A stretch of 64,000 nt of DNA from Bacillota bacterium. GTDB lineage: Bacteria; Bacillota; Clostridia; Lachnospirales; Lachnospiraceae. Below the pieces are notes generated by a model that did no database searches, was not told the DNA's origin, and saw only the letters and a program-made list of their open reading frames with translations. The stretch covers positions 1 through 64,000 of the forward strand of contig JAEZLH010000031.1 of the NCBI GenBank assembly GCA_023435895.1. Direction: 5' to 3'. Position numbers and translations under genes: made by a program. Shown piece by piece: positions 1 through 7,983 of the stretch. Each line of letters opens with the position of its first letter. Position 1 is the first letter of the stretch.

Positions 1-154
1 TTGCAGGTTTTTAATTAAAAATTCGACACAAGACAGAACATAAGTTAATTAAATGTAGAAATAGAGCAGAGTATTATAACGGATTTTTAGTATGAAAAAG
101 ATTTGCCAACAATTACTTGACTGAAACAAGGAAGGGTTATGGGATTAAAATAAA

Positions 155-182
155 TTGAAAAAAGTAGAAATTATGTTATAAT
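155..182 (+). promoter_or_regulatory. Putative sigma-A promoter of msrA
   Basis: A TTGAAA box (155-160) lies 16 bp before a perfect TATAAT (177-182), which places transcription start near 189 and gives a leader of about 200 nt. The leader contains a small hairpin (ACCTAT at 204-209 with ATAGGT at 217-222) but no riboswitch class I recognise. Nothing else is seen in bases 1-390. Confidence 0.5.
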
Positions 183-390
183 ATGCAATAGAAACCATTG
201 TTCACCTATATAATAGATAGGTAATGCTTGCATTAAGACTCATTATGAACTTTGAAATGAACCATAGTAAGGTGCAGGAGTGAAAGGGAAAGTATAATTT
301 AAGGTCTGTTATCGATACAATAAGAGTATAATAATATTTCATAATGAACAACATTCAGACGAAGAATACAGAACATAAAGGAGAATTGCT

Positions 391-909
391 ATGACAAAAA
401 CAATTTATTTAGCGGGCGGATGCTTTTGGGGAACAGAACAGTATCTTCAAAATGTAAAGGGAATTCTATTTACGGAAGTTGGGTATGCCAACGGTAATAC
501 AGAGAATCCTACCTATGAGGAGGTATGTCATAATAATACAGGACATGCAGAAACCGTTAAGGTGGAGTATGATGATGCGGTGATTGGTTTGCCCTTTGTA
601 TTAAAGCTTTACTATGATGTGATTAATCCGGTCAGTGTTAACCGTCAAGGCGGTGACAGCGGTGTTCAATACCGAACAGGGATTTATTTTGTGGACGTTG
701 ATGATGAGGAAGTAATTAAAGAGTCCATACAAGAACTTCAGAAAAATTATCAGGAGAAAATAGCAATTGAGGTAAAACCCTTAGTGAATTATTACAGAGC
801 AGAGGAATATCATCAAAAATATCTCGATAAAAATCCCAACGGATATTGCCACATTGGCAAAGATAAATTTGCAAAGGCTAAGACAGCTGTGGATACGAGT
901 AAGCAGTAA
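391..909 (+). CDS. msrA: Peptide methionine sulfoxide reductase MsrA
   Basis: This 172-residue cytosolic enzyme reduces methionine-S-sulfoxide in proteins, with thioredoxin as the usual electron donor. The GGCFWG signature sits at the N-terminus (residues 9-14), with Cys11 as the expected catalytic nucleophile. Family blocks follow, including VGYANG, the GHAE segment and the RAEEYHQKYL stretch near the C-terminus. The length is that of a stand-alone MsrA without a fused MsrB domain. The start is supported by AAAGGAG about eight bases upstream. A small MORN-type gene follows 36 bp downstream on the same strand and may be cotranscribed. The assignment is firm from the motifs alone. Confidence 0.96.
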   Translation: MTKTIYLAGGCFWGTEQYLQNVKGILFTEVGYANGNTENPTYEEVCHNNTGHAETVKVEYDDAVIGLPFVLKLYYDVINPVSVNRQGGDSGVQYRTGIYFVDVDDEEVIKESIQELQKNYQEKIAIEVKPLVNYYRAEEYHQKYLDKNPNGYCHIGKDKFAKAKTAVDTSKQ

Positions 910-945
910 GAACTTCTGACCTCTAAACATAGTAAGGAGTATTGA

Positions 946-1224
946 ATGGATGAGAAATGCGATTTAGTTCCCAAAAAGGGAGTGAAAGAAAAAAAGTTGG
1001 AAGTGATTGATGGCTATACTATAAAATATCATGCCAACGGTAAGACCATGTGGTCGAAAGGTAAAATGGTAAATGACATCCCGGAAGGATATTGGGAATG
1101 GTATCGTCCGGATGGTACCTTAAAGCGTTCCGGTCACTTTGAAAATGGAGAGCAGGTAGGGGAATGGATCACTTACGATGAAGCTGGAAAGAAGTATAAA
1201 GTGAGTCAAAAGACGAAAAAATAA
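946..1224 (+). CDS. Small MORN-repeat-like protein
   Basis: The 92-residue product has a charged N-terminus followed by three short repeats of the type YHANGKTMWSKG, EWYRPDGTLKRSGHF and WITYDEAGKKY. This is the pattern of MORN_2 variants found in bacterial small proteins and in some antitoxin-annotated families. There is no signal peptide and no membrane segment, so it is probably cytosolic. AAGGAG lies just upstream of the ATG. It follows msrA by 36 bp and precedes the cobalamin riboswitch. MORN-like repeats usually serve in protein or lipid binding. No partner toxin gene lies next to it, so I do not call it an antitoxin. The fold is fairly sure and the role unknown. Confidence 0.75.
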   Translation: MDEKCDLVPKKGVKEKKLEVIDGYTIKYHANGKTMWSKGKMVNDIPEGYWEWYRPDGTLKRSGHFENGEQVGEWITYDEAGKKYKVSQKTKK

Positions 1225-1283
1225 CAGAGTCCACTTCTACTTGCATTATGAAAACAGAACAGCTATAATAATGAATTACGATA

Positions 1284-1497
1284 TGGTGCTTTGCAAAAAG
1301 TGAAAAGGGAATGCGGTTAAAGTCCGCAACAGCCCCCCGCTACTGTAAACGGTTTGAACGCTGCATGCATTAGTCATTGGTGAAAGGTATAAATTTTAAT
1401 CATTGCCGGAAACATTGTTTCGGTTGAAAGGATTGCCTAACGCTGAGAAGACTGCAGCAAGTAAGATAACCGTAAGTCAGGAAACCTGCCATAGATA
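1284..1497 (+). ncRNA. Adenosylcobalamin (B12) riboswitch
   Basis: The conserved parts of the cobalamin riboswitch occur in the right order: GGTGC at 1285-1289, GGGAA near 1308, the core element CAGCCCCCCGCTACTGT around 1330-1345, and the B12-box stretch AGTCAGGAAACCTGCC at about 1475-1490. A hairpin just downstream (1505-1528, loop GGAGG) could be the P13-like partner of the C-rich core loop, though that pairing would include one mismatch. It leads into a ten-gene late cobalamin operon, so ligand binding is expected to lower expression. Confidence 0.95.
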
Positions 1498-1546
1498 CTT
1501 TATCCGCTTATCTTCGGAGGGAAGAGCGTAGAAGGAGATCATTAGG

Positions 1547-1669
1547 ATGATTGTTCACAAATTTATGATAAAGTCATATGTTTTGACTTTATTATTTGGA
1601 CTTTTCAAGGGTTCCGGCAAATTGGTAGAAACCAGATATAATTATAATAGATTGTATGAGCCGGCTTAA
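1547..1669 (+). CDS. 40-residue leader ORF inside the cobalamin leader RNA
   Basis: An ATG at 1547, nine bases after a good Shine-Dalgarno (GAAGGAG, 1531-1537), opens 40 sense codons that end in TAA at 1667-1669. The predicted peptide starts MIVHKFMIKSYVLTLLFGLF, so it has a hydrophobic N-terminal half, and it has a polar, tyrosine-rich C-terminal part ending in RLYEPA. I do not recognise the family. The last codons and the stop lie in the 5' arm of the terminator that begins at 1663, so a ribosome finishing this ORF would cover that arm. It could be a regulatory leader peptide or a genuine small membrane protein linked to B12. The ORF and its ribosome site are visible; the function is inferred. 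Confidence 0.55.
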   Translation: MIVHKFMIKSYVLTLLFGLFKGSGKLVETRYNYNRLYEPA

Positions 1670-1706
1670 GTCAGAGTAATAAGATTATTCTGATTTAAGC
1701 CTTTTT
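1663..1706 (+). terminator. Rho-independent terminator of the B12 leader
   Basis: GGCTTAAGTCAGAGTAAT (from 1663) pairs, with two G-U pairs, with ATTATTCTGATTTAAGCC (ending 1701). The stem is followed by TTTTT. It lies between the riboswitch and cbiA and is the obvious expression platform. Confidence 0.88.
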
Positions 1707-1837
1707 GTGTATCATCCATCAAGGCGTTGGTAGTGCAGGTATAGGAGTTTAGTGCATTCCAAACGATGGACAGTTAATGCACTAATAACTATTAAAGCAT
1801 AACTATTAAAGCAAAGCATGGAAAGGAGTATGACTGA

Positions 1838-3199
1838 ATGAAAATACCCAGAATTATGATAAGTGCTGCTTCCAGCGGAAGCGGAAAGACTTTAATCACC
1901 TGCGGGCTTTTGCAAGCGTTAGTGAATCGAGGGCTGAAGGCAGGAGCCTTTAAATGCGGTCCTGATTACATTGATCCGATGTTTCATTCAAAGATTATAG
2001 GAGCAAAATCCAGGAATATGGATAGCTATTTTTCCGATGAGAATACTTTAAAATATTTATTTGAAAGAACTGCCAGGGAATGCGATGTTTCAGTCATTGA
2101 AGGAGTAATGGGCTTTTACGACGGGCTGTCGCCTACATCGGATCAAGCCTCCTCCTATGAGATAGCTAAGATTACGGATACACCGGTCATTTTAATAGTT
2201 AATTGTAAAGGAATGAGTTTGTCCATATTGCCAACCATATTAGGGTTTCTAAGCTTTCGGTCGGATAGTCATATTCAGGGAGTAATCTTAAATCAGATAT
2301 CGGAGCGTCTTTATGGAGAAATCAAAAGGCAGATTGAAGAAGAGCTAAAAATAGAGGTGTTCGGTTATGTCCCTTATGTAAAGGATCTAGTAATAGAAAG
2401 CAGGCATCTGGGGTTGGTTCGACCGGAGGAAGTGAAAGATTTAAAAAATCGATTAAATGAGCTGGCAGGAATCCTGGAACAGACTCTTGAGATAGATAAT
2501 ATTATAAAGTTATCAGAAACCGCCCAGAAACTAGCCAGTCTACCGCCAAGAATAAATAAAGTAACAGGAAAGCCAAGAATCGCAGTTGCAAAAGATGATG
2601 CATTTTGCTTCTATTATGAAGATAATCTTACCTTACTAAAGGATATGGGGGCTGAGCTTGTAGAGTTCTCTCCTCTATATGATAGAGGCCTACCCGAGGA
2701 TATTCAGGGTTTGATTCTTGGGGGAGGGTACCCGGAATTATGGGCAGAGCAACTTAGCAGGAATCATTCCATGAGAGAGTCCGTTAAATCCTTTATTAAT
2801 AAGGGCTTACCTTGTATTGCGGAATGTGGTGGGTTTATGTATCTTCACGACTCCATGGAGGATATGAATAATCAGAAACACTCCATGGTTGGTGTGATTC
2901 ACGGAGAAGTCTATCGAACCAATCGGTTAAACCGATTTGGTTATATTGAACTCACAGCAATGAAGGATCAATTGTTATTAAAGAATGGGGATCAAATCAA
3001 AGGACACGAATTCCACTATTTTGATAGTACTTCCCTTGGGGAAGCCCTAACCGCCAAAAAACCAAGCCGTCCAGTTCAGTGGAACTGTGTTCATGGGGAG
3101 GAGAATATGGAGGCCGGATTTCCACATTTATATTATTATTCGAATACGGAGGCAGCTTATCACTTTTTGCTAAAGTGTGAGAAATGGCGTAATAAATAG
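1838..3199 (+). CDS. cbiA: Cobyrinic acid a,c-diamide synthase CbiA/CobB
   Basis: The 453-residue enzyme uses ATP and glutamine to amidate the a and c side chains of cobyrinic acid. The N-terminal dethiobiotin-synthetase-like domain carries the P-loop ASSGSGKT (residues 11-18) and the block KCGPDYIDPMFH. The C-terminal class I glutamine amidotransferase domain carries the nucleophile Cys330 in AECGGFMYL, with a later GHEFHY segment. Length and domain order are normal for the family. AAAGGAG lies upstream of the chosen ATG. It is the first gene after the B12 riboswitch and terminator, so it is the enzyme most directly under that control. It provides the diamide that CobO and CbiP, encoded downstream, act on. 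Confidence 0.96.
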   Translation: MKIPRIMISAASSGSGKTLITCGLLQALVNRGLKAGAFKCGPDYIDPMFHSKIIGAKSRNMDSYFSDENTLKYLFERTARECDVSVIEGVMGFYDGLSPTSDQASSYEIAKITDTPVILIVNCKGMSLSILPTILGFLSFRSDSHIQGVILNQISERLYGEIKRQIEEELKIEVFGYVPYVKDLVIESRHLGLVRPEEVKDLKNRLNELAGILEQTLEIDNIIKLSETAQKLASLPPRINKVTGKPRIAVAKDDAFCFYYEDNLTLLKDMGAELVEFSPLYDRGLPEDIQGLILGGGYPELWAEQLSRNHSMRESVKSFINKGLPCIAECGGFMYLHDSMEDMNNQKHSMVGVIHGEVYRTNRLNRFGYIELTAMKDQLLLKNGDQIKGHEFHYFDSTSLGEALTAKKPSRPVQWNCVHGEENMEAGFPHLYYYSNTEAAYHFLLKCEKWRNK

Positions 3200-3431
3200 C
3201 AGGTTGATATTATTAGATGGTAAAAAATTGTATAATATATAAAAGCCTCAGGTAGGCTAGTAATATAAAGTTATATGATAATTAAAATCTTATATGTATA
3301 TTCATCAAAATATGGCTCTACCGGATTTGTGAAAATTGCAATAGGTACTAACAAACAAATTATGTTGAACCTGATCTATAGCATATATAATTAAAAGAGC
3401 ATGGGAAAAAAAACATGGGAAGGAAAGAATT

Positions 3432-4502
3432 ATGCCAATATCGGAAAATAAGACAACCTATGAAGAAGTGTTAAAACAAATCCAGTCACCGGATTCCACT
3501 GCAATGGAGATTTGTCGCAGAAGATGGGACAGTATTGCAAAACCTTTACATAGCCTTGGTAAACTGGAGGATGGTTTGATCAAAATTGGTGGCATGGTGG
3601 GCTCCTCCAAAATTGAGCTAAATAAGAAAGCACTTGTAATCATGTGCGCGGATAACGGAGTAGTGGAGGAGGGTGTCACTCAAACCGGGAGTGAAGTAAC
3701 TGCCATTGTATCAGAGAACTTTTTGGAACTGAAATCCTGTGCCTGTGTTATGGCAAAACAAGCCGGAGCGGAGGTCTTTCCCGTAGATATTGGTATAAAT
3801 CGAGATACCAGATTGCCAAATCATAATAAAATTGCATATGGAACGAAAAATATTGCGAAAGAGCCTGCGATGACAATAGAGCAGGCTATACAGGCAATCG
3901 AAGTTGGGATGAAAAAGGTAGTTGAACTGAAAGAAGCAGGTTATAAAATAATTGCAACCGGAGAGATGGGCATAGGGAATACCACAACCAGCAGTGCGGT
4001 TGCATCGGTATTACTTGATTTAGAGGTAGAAGAGGTCACAGGGAAAGGAGCCGGCTTAACGAAGGAGGGCTTGCTAAGAAAAATTGAGGTAATAAAGCAA
4101 GCAATTCATACCAACACTCCTGATAAAAATGACCCCATTGATGTTCTTTCTAAAATTGGTGGATTAGATATTGCTGGCATGGTAGGCTTGTATCTTGGAG
4201 GAGCAGCTGCAAGAATACCAGTTATTATGGATGGATTTATTTCTTCTGTGGCGGCTTTACTTGCAATACGAATAGAATCGAAGGTACGTCATTATATATT
4301 GCCCTCCCATTTGTCGAAGGAAAACGCAGGTATGTTGATTTTAGAGGCGCTGGATATGCGACCCTTCCTAAACTGTGATATGTGTCTTGGGGAGGGTACT
4401 GGGGCAGTTGCGCTATATCCTCTTCTGGATATGGCTTTGGCTATTTATAATGAAATGAGCACCTTCGAAGAGATTGAAATAGAAGCTTATCAGCCGCTTT
4501 GA
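3432..4502 (+). CDS. cobT: Nicotinate-nucleotide-dimethylbenzimidazole phosphoribosyltransferase CobT
   Basis: The 356-residue cytosolic enzyme transfers phosphoribose from nicotinate mononucleotide to the lower-ligand base, giving the alpha-ribazole phosphate used by CobS. Family landmarks include MCADNGVVEEGVTQTG, GEMGIGNTTTSSAV, the GKGAGLT block and LGEGTGA near residue 330, which holds the family's catalytic glutamate. Length is typical. It is the second gene of the B12 operon, separated from cbiA by about 230 bp in which I see no terminator. Which base it activates cannot be told from the sequence. The assignment is firm. Confidence 0.96.
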   Translation: MPISENKTTYEEVLKQIQSPDSTAMEICRRRWDSIAKPLHSLGKLEDGLIKIGGMVGSSKIELNKKALVIMCADNGVVEEGVTQTGSEVTAIVSENFLELKSCACVMAKQAGAEVFPVDIGINRDTRLPNHNKIAYGTKNIAKEPAMTIEQAIQAIEVGMKKVVELKEAGYKIIATGEMGIGNTTTSSAVASVLLDLEVEEVTGKGAGLTKEGLLRKIEVIKQAIHTNTPDKNDPIDVLSKIGGLDIAGMVGLYLGGAAARIPVIMDGFISSVAALLAIRIESKVRHYILPSHLSKENAGMLILEALDMRPFLNCDMCLGEGTGAVALYPLLDMALAIYNEMSTFEEIEIEAYQPL

Positions 4503-4595
4503 TCAGTTCGCTCTTTTTTGCTTTATGCAAATGCAATGAAATGCTGTTTAAAAGGATAGAATACTCTCGAACATTAATAGAAGGAGGAAATGCTT

Positions 4596-5117
4596 ATGGT
4601 AGCGGTGATAATCGGAGGAAGTGGCAGCGGCAAATCAGAATTTGCAGAAAATCTTACGGTACAATTATCCAGTAAAATAAAAAGTCAGAGAGTATATATC
4701 GCAACCATGCAACCCTTTGATGAGGAGAGCAGGCTAAGAATAAAGAAACACCAAAACATGAGGGCGAACAAGGCGTTTACAACGGCGGAATGCTTCACAG
4801 GCCTAAAAAACCTGGAACTAGAGCTGGGCTCTTCCGTTTTGTTGGAGTGTATGTCAAATCTGGTAGCCAACGAGATATTTTCAGAAAAAGGTGTGGGAGA
4901 AGATGTAGTGAAAGAGGTAATGGAAGGCTTTTTTCATCTGACTCAAAGAGCTTGCAATATAGTGATTGTGACAAACAATATTTTTGAAGATGGGTTGGAA
5001 TATGATTCATCCATGAAGAAATACCTGGAGGCGCTGGGGGAAATTAATCGAAGGATAAGTGATATTGCTGATAAAGTGGTAGAAGTGGTTCATGGGATTC
5101 CGGTTGTAGTAAAGTAA
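4596..5117 (+). CDS. cobU: Adenosylcobinamide kinase / guanylyltransferase CobU (copy 1)
   Basis: CobU phosphorylates adenosylcobinamide and then transfers GMP to it, giving AdoCbi-GDP. The 173-residue product begins with a full P-loop (GGSGSGKS). The segment RIKKHQNMR carries the histidine expected to take the guanylyl group. The C-terminal part has the INRRISDIADKVVEVVHGIP stretch typical of the family. An ATG at 4590 is also in frame, but AAGGAGG (4581-4587) is only two bases from it and eight from the ATG at 4596, so the latter is chosen. A second CobU-like gene lies two genes downstream. The family is certain; the division of work between the copies is not. Confidence 0.92.
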   Translation: MVAVIIGGSGSGKSEFAENLTVQLSSKIKSQRVYIATMQPFDEESRLRIKKHQNMRANKAFTTAECFTGLKNLELELGSSVLLECMSNLVANEIFSEKGVGEDVVKEVMEGFFHLTQRACNIVIVTNNIFEDGLEYDSSMKKYLEALGEINRRISDIADKVVEVVHGIPVVVK

Positions 5118-5302
5118 TCAAAGTCTCTAAAAGAGCCATCAATTACTATAAGTCGGGTGCTCAGATTATTGTATAACAAATTTCACTCCCGAGCAGAAGC
5201 TAAGCTCGAAGGAACGGAGGAATTTATATCTGTTATGCAATCAACACAAGGAATAGCACCGTTTCACATAGACTAGAAATATCTCGTTATGAAAGGAAAA
5301 AG

Positions 5303-6070
5303 ATGAAGCATTTAATAAAAAGCTTTGTAATTGCATTTGGAATGTACTCTAAAATACCTGTGCCAAGAGTGGATTGGTCAAAGGAAAATATGAGGTATGT
5401 TATGTGCTTCTTCCCTATGATTGGTGCGGTAATCGGCGGAAGTTTATTTCTGTGGAAGGATATAGCCAGTTATTTGAACCTTAGCCATGTATTATTTACG
5501 GTTATCATCATTTTACTTCCGCTGATTATTACCGGAGGTATCCATATGGATGGATTTATGGACACAACGGATGCACTTAGTTCCTACCAGGATAGTAAAC
5601 GGAAGCTGGAAATTATGAAAGATCCCAATATCGGAGCATTTGCAGTAATAGCCTGTGTTGCTTATTATCTCTTGACCTTTGGGGTTTGGTATGATGTGAA
5701 TACAGAATATATACCAATTTTAGCAATTGGTTTTATTCTTTCCAGAGCACTCAGTGGATTATCCGTAGTAACCTTTCCGCTTGCAAAGAACAGCGGACTT
5801 GTGACCATGTTCTCCAATGAAGCAAAGAAAAGGGTAACTAAAATAGTAATGTTGGTGTATTTGGTATTATGTGCTTTGTCCATGCTTGTAATCAATATTA
5901 AAGTTGGAAGCATCGCACTCGCAAGTGCAGCTCTTTGTTATTTCTATTATTATCATATGTCTAAACGGGAGTTTGGCGGAATAACCGGTGATTTGGCAGG
6001 GTTCTTCCTCCAGCTGTGTGAACTTGGAATTGCGATTGGTGTTGTATTAGGAGGAAAAATATGTGGTTAG
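5303..6070 (+). CDS. cobS: Adenosylcobinamide-GDP ribazoletransferase (cobalamin synthase) CobS
   Basis: CobS is the integral membrane enzyme that joins AdoCbi-GDP to alpha-ribazole (or its phosphate), completing the cobalamin. The 255-residue protein has about six hydrophobic segments. It carries the cytoplasmic signature GGIHMDGFMDTTDAL with DPNIGAFA soon after, and GGITGDLAGF close to the C-terminus; these acidic clusters are where the family binds metal and substrate. Length is normal. Its last ten bases overlap the start of the next gene, so translation of the two is probably coupled. Confidence 0.96.
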   Translation: MKHLIKSFVIAFGMYSKIPVPRVDWSKENMRYVMCFFPMIGAVIGGSLFLWKDIASYLNLSHVLFTVIIILLPLIITGGIHMDGFMDTTDALSSYQDSKRKLEIMKDPNIGAFAVIACVAYYLLTFGVWYDVNTEYIPILAIGFILSRALSGLSVVTFPLAKNSGLVTMFSNEAKKRVTKIVMLVYLVLCALSMLVINIKVGSIALASAALCYFYYYHMSKREFGGITGDLAGFFLQLCELGIAIGVVLGGKICG

Positions 6071-6447
6071 TCAGCGGTGGAGCTTATCAGGGAAAATTAG
6101 ATTATGTAATGAAGAAAACAGGGATTTCTTTGGAGGAAGTTGCAGATGGAGCAACTTGCAGCCTGGAGGAGATGTTTCATAAGCCTGTGGTGAATCAGTT
6201 TCATATGTGGATTGATCGTATGCTTAAAGAAAATAAGGAAGTTTCAACGATGGTTCAACTGCTTACCGAGAAAAACCCTGAAATCATAATTATTGTTAAT
6301 GAGTTGGGTTGTGGTGTTGTTCCGGTGGAGCCCTATGACCGGAAATACCGGGAAGTAACCGGAAGAATCTGCTGTGAACTGGCTAGGAACGCTAATCAAG
6401 TACACCGGGTTATCTGCGGAATTGGAACGGTGATTAAACATGATTAA
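6061..6447 (+). CDS. CobU-like protein (copy 2), short form with altered P-loop
   Basis: The 128-residue product looks like a shortened CobU. Its N-terminus, LVSGGAYQGKL, resembles the P-loop but lacks the Ser/Thr after GK. The C-terminus, with NELGCGVVPVEPYDRKYREV and a following GRICCELA block, matches the end of CobU proteins. The central segment with the guanylylated histidine, as in copy 1, is missing. It overlaps cobS by 10 bp and cobC by 8 bp. It could be a kinase-only or guanylyltransferase-only partner, or an accessory subunit of CobU. The family is fairly sure and the activity is open. Confidence 0.8.
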   Translation: MWLVSGGAYQGKLDYVMKKTGISLEEVADGATCSLEEMFHKPVVNQFHMWIDRMLKENKEVSTMVQLLTEKNPEIIIIVNELGCGVVPVEPYDRKYREVTGRICCELARNANQVHRVICGIGTVIKHD

Positions 6448-7018
6448 GCTAGTATTGATACGACATTTTGCTACCCAGGGTAATCTGGCAAAACGATATA
6501 TTGGAAGAACCGAGGAACCTCTTTGCGTTGATGGGAGAAAAGCACTGGAATGGTATTGTTATCCTGAAGTGGAAGCTCTTTTTGTAAGTCCAATGCTTCG
6601 ATGTATTGAAAGTGCGAAATTAATCTATCCAAAGCTTCCTCCCGTGGTAATAGAAGAATTAAGAGAGTGTGACTTTGGGGAGTTTGAGAATAAAAACTAT
6701 ATGGAATTATCGGACAATCCCTCTTATCAAGCATGGATTGACAGCAATGGTACACTGCCTTTTCCAGGTGGGGAAGACCCGGTTGTCTTTAAAGAAAGAA
6801 GTATAAAAGGGTTTCAAAAGGCGGTTGAGATGAGCTTGGAGTCAGGCTATGAAAGTATTGGACTGGTTGTTCATGGCGGAACGATAATGAGCATACTGGA
6901 ACGATACAGCACTTCTAAAAAGGATTATTACTCCTGGCAGGTGGATAATGCACAGGGATATTGCGGTATATTCGATGGGAAGGAAGAGAGGATAAGGGAA
7001 CTATGCAAAATACAGTGA
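6440..7018 (+). CDS. cobC: Alpha-ribazole phosphatase CobC (histidine phosphatase family)
   Basis: This 192-residue protein belongs to the phosphoglycerate-mutase-like histidine phosphatases. It has the phosphate-accepting histidine in LIRHFATQGN at the N-terminus and the second histidine in LVVHGGTI. The expected ECDFGEFENKNY block lies between them. In the B12 pathway CobC removes the phosphate from alpha-ribazole 5'-phosphate or from adenosylcobalamin 5'-phosphate. The family alone is broad, but its position with 8-bp and 16-bp overlaps between cobU-like and cbiB makes the CobC role very likely. Confidence 0.9.
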   Translation: MIKLVLIRHFATQGNLAKRYIGRTEEPLCVDGRKALEWYCYPEVEALFVSPMLRCIESAKLIYPKLPPVVIEELRECDFGEFENKNYMELSDNPSYQAWIDSNGTLPFPGGEDPVVFKERSIKGFQKAVEMSLESGYESIGLVVHGGTIMSILERYSTSKKDYYSWQVDNAQGYCGIFDGKEERIRELCKIQ

Positions 7019-7968
7019 TTGCGTTGATATGCGGCTTTTTATTGGACTTAATCATTGGTGATCCACATTGGTTATGGCATCCGGTAAGAGGAATCGGTAA
7101 TTTGATTGCTCTGACAGAAAAGGTACTTAGAAGAATCTTCAAAGGAAAAAGAGGAGAATTATTTGCGGGTGTACTTTTGGTGTTGGTAGTTGTTGTAATC
7201 AGTGTTCTTCTTCCAATAGCTCTGCTGTTTGTGGTATATCACATAAATTGGTACCTGGGAATTACAGTGGAAAGCATATTATGTGCACAGCTTCTTGCCA
7301 CCAAATCCTTAAAGGATGAAAGCATGAAGGTACAGGATGCTCTTATGAAACAGGATGTGGAGGGTGCGAGAGCATCGGTATCCATGATTGTTGGAAGGGA
7401 CACAAAGAGTCTCACGGAAGAAGGGATTATAAAAGCAGCAGTGGAAACCGTGGCAGAGAACACCTCCGATGGTAGTATTGCTCCTATGTTTTACATGGCA
7501 ATAGGAGGACCGGTAATGGGATTTTTCTATAAAGCGGTAAATACAATGGATTCCATGGTGGGATATAAGAATGATAAGTATCTATATTTTGGAAGAGCTG
7601 CGGCAAAGCTGGATGATATACTGAACTATATTCCTGCCAGATTATCCGCATACTTTATGATCCTGGCATCCTGTTTAAGGGGATACCACGGAAGGGATGC
7701 CTGGAGAATTTATCACAGGGATCGTTATAGCCATTCCAGCCCAAATTCCGCACATACCGAAGCGGTAACGGCAGGAGCGCTTCACATTATGCTTGGGGGG
7801 GACGCTTATTATTTTGGAGAACTCCATCATAAGAAAACAATCGGTGATCCGGTCAGAGAGCCGGAAGCAATGGATATTAAACGAGCAAATGTGTTGTTAT
7901 ACCTTACGGCAGTGATAGGGATACTATGTTTTTGTGGAATTCGACTGCTCATAGGATGGCTTATTTAG
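7003..7968 (+). CDS. cbiB: Adenosylcobinamide-phosphate synthase CbiB
   Basis: CbiB is the membrane protein that attaches aminopropanol or its phosphate (from CobD) to adenosylcobyric acid. The 321-residue product has several hydrophobic segments and the family blocks DLIIGDPHWLWHPVRGIG, ETVAENTSDGSIAP and NSAHTEAVTAGAL. The frame also opens at a TTG (6961), but the ATG at 7003 starts directly at the conserved MQNTVIALICGFLLDLIIGD sequence and is preferred. The gene overlaps cobC by 16 bp and is followed by cobD after 15 bp. Confidence 0.95.
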   Translation: MQNTVIALICGFLLDLIIGDPHWLWHPVRGIGNLIALTEKVLRRIFKGKRGELFAGVLLVLVVVVISVLLPIALLFVVYHINWYLGITVESILCAQLLATKSLKDESMKVQDALMKQDVEGARASVSMIVGRDTKSLTEEGIIKAAVETVAENTSDGSIAPMFYMAIGGPVMGFFYKAVNTMDSMVGYKNDKYLYFGRAAAKLDDILNYIPARLSAYFMILASCLRGYHGRDAWRIYHRDRYSHSSPNSAHTEAVTAGALHIMLGGDAYYFGELHHKKTIGDPVREPEAMDIKRANVLLYLTAVIGILCFCGIRLLIGWLI

Positions 7969-7983
7969 GAAAAGGAGAACCGG

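Noticed and set aside
260..300. GGTGCAGG...GGGAA upstream of msrA as a partial cobalamin riboswitch
   Set aside because: The core CCGCTACTG element and the B12 box are absent, so the similarity is too short.
946..1224. Antitoxin assignment of the MORN-like protein
   Set aside because: No toxin gene adjoins it, and MORN repeats alone do not show that role.
4685..5010. Extra ORFs in other frames inside cobU
   Set aside because: Shadows of the real frame without ribosome sites or recognisable motifs.
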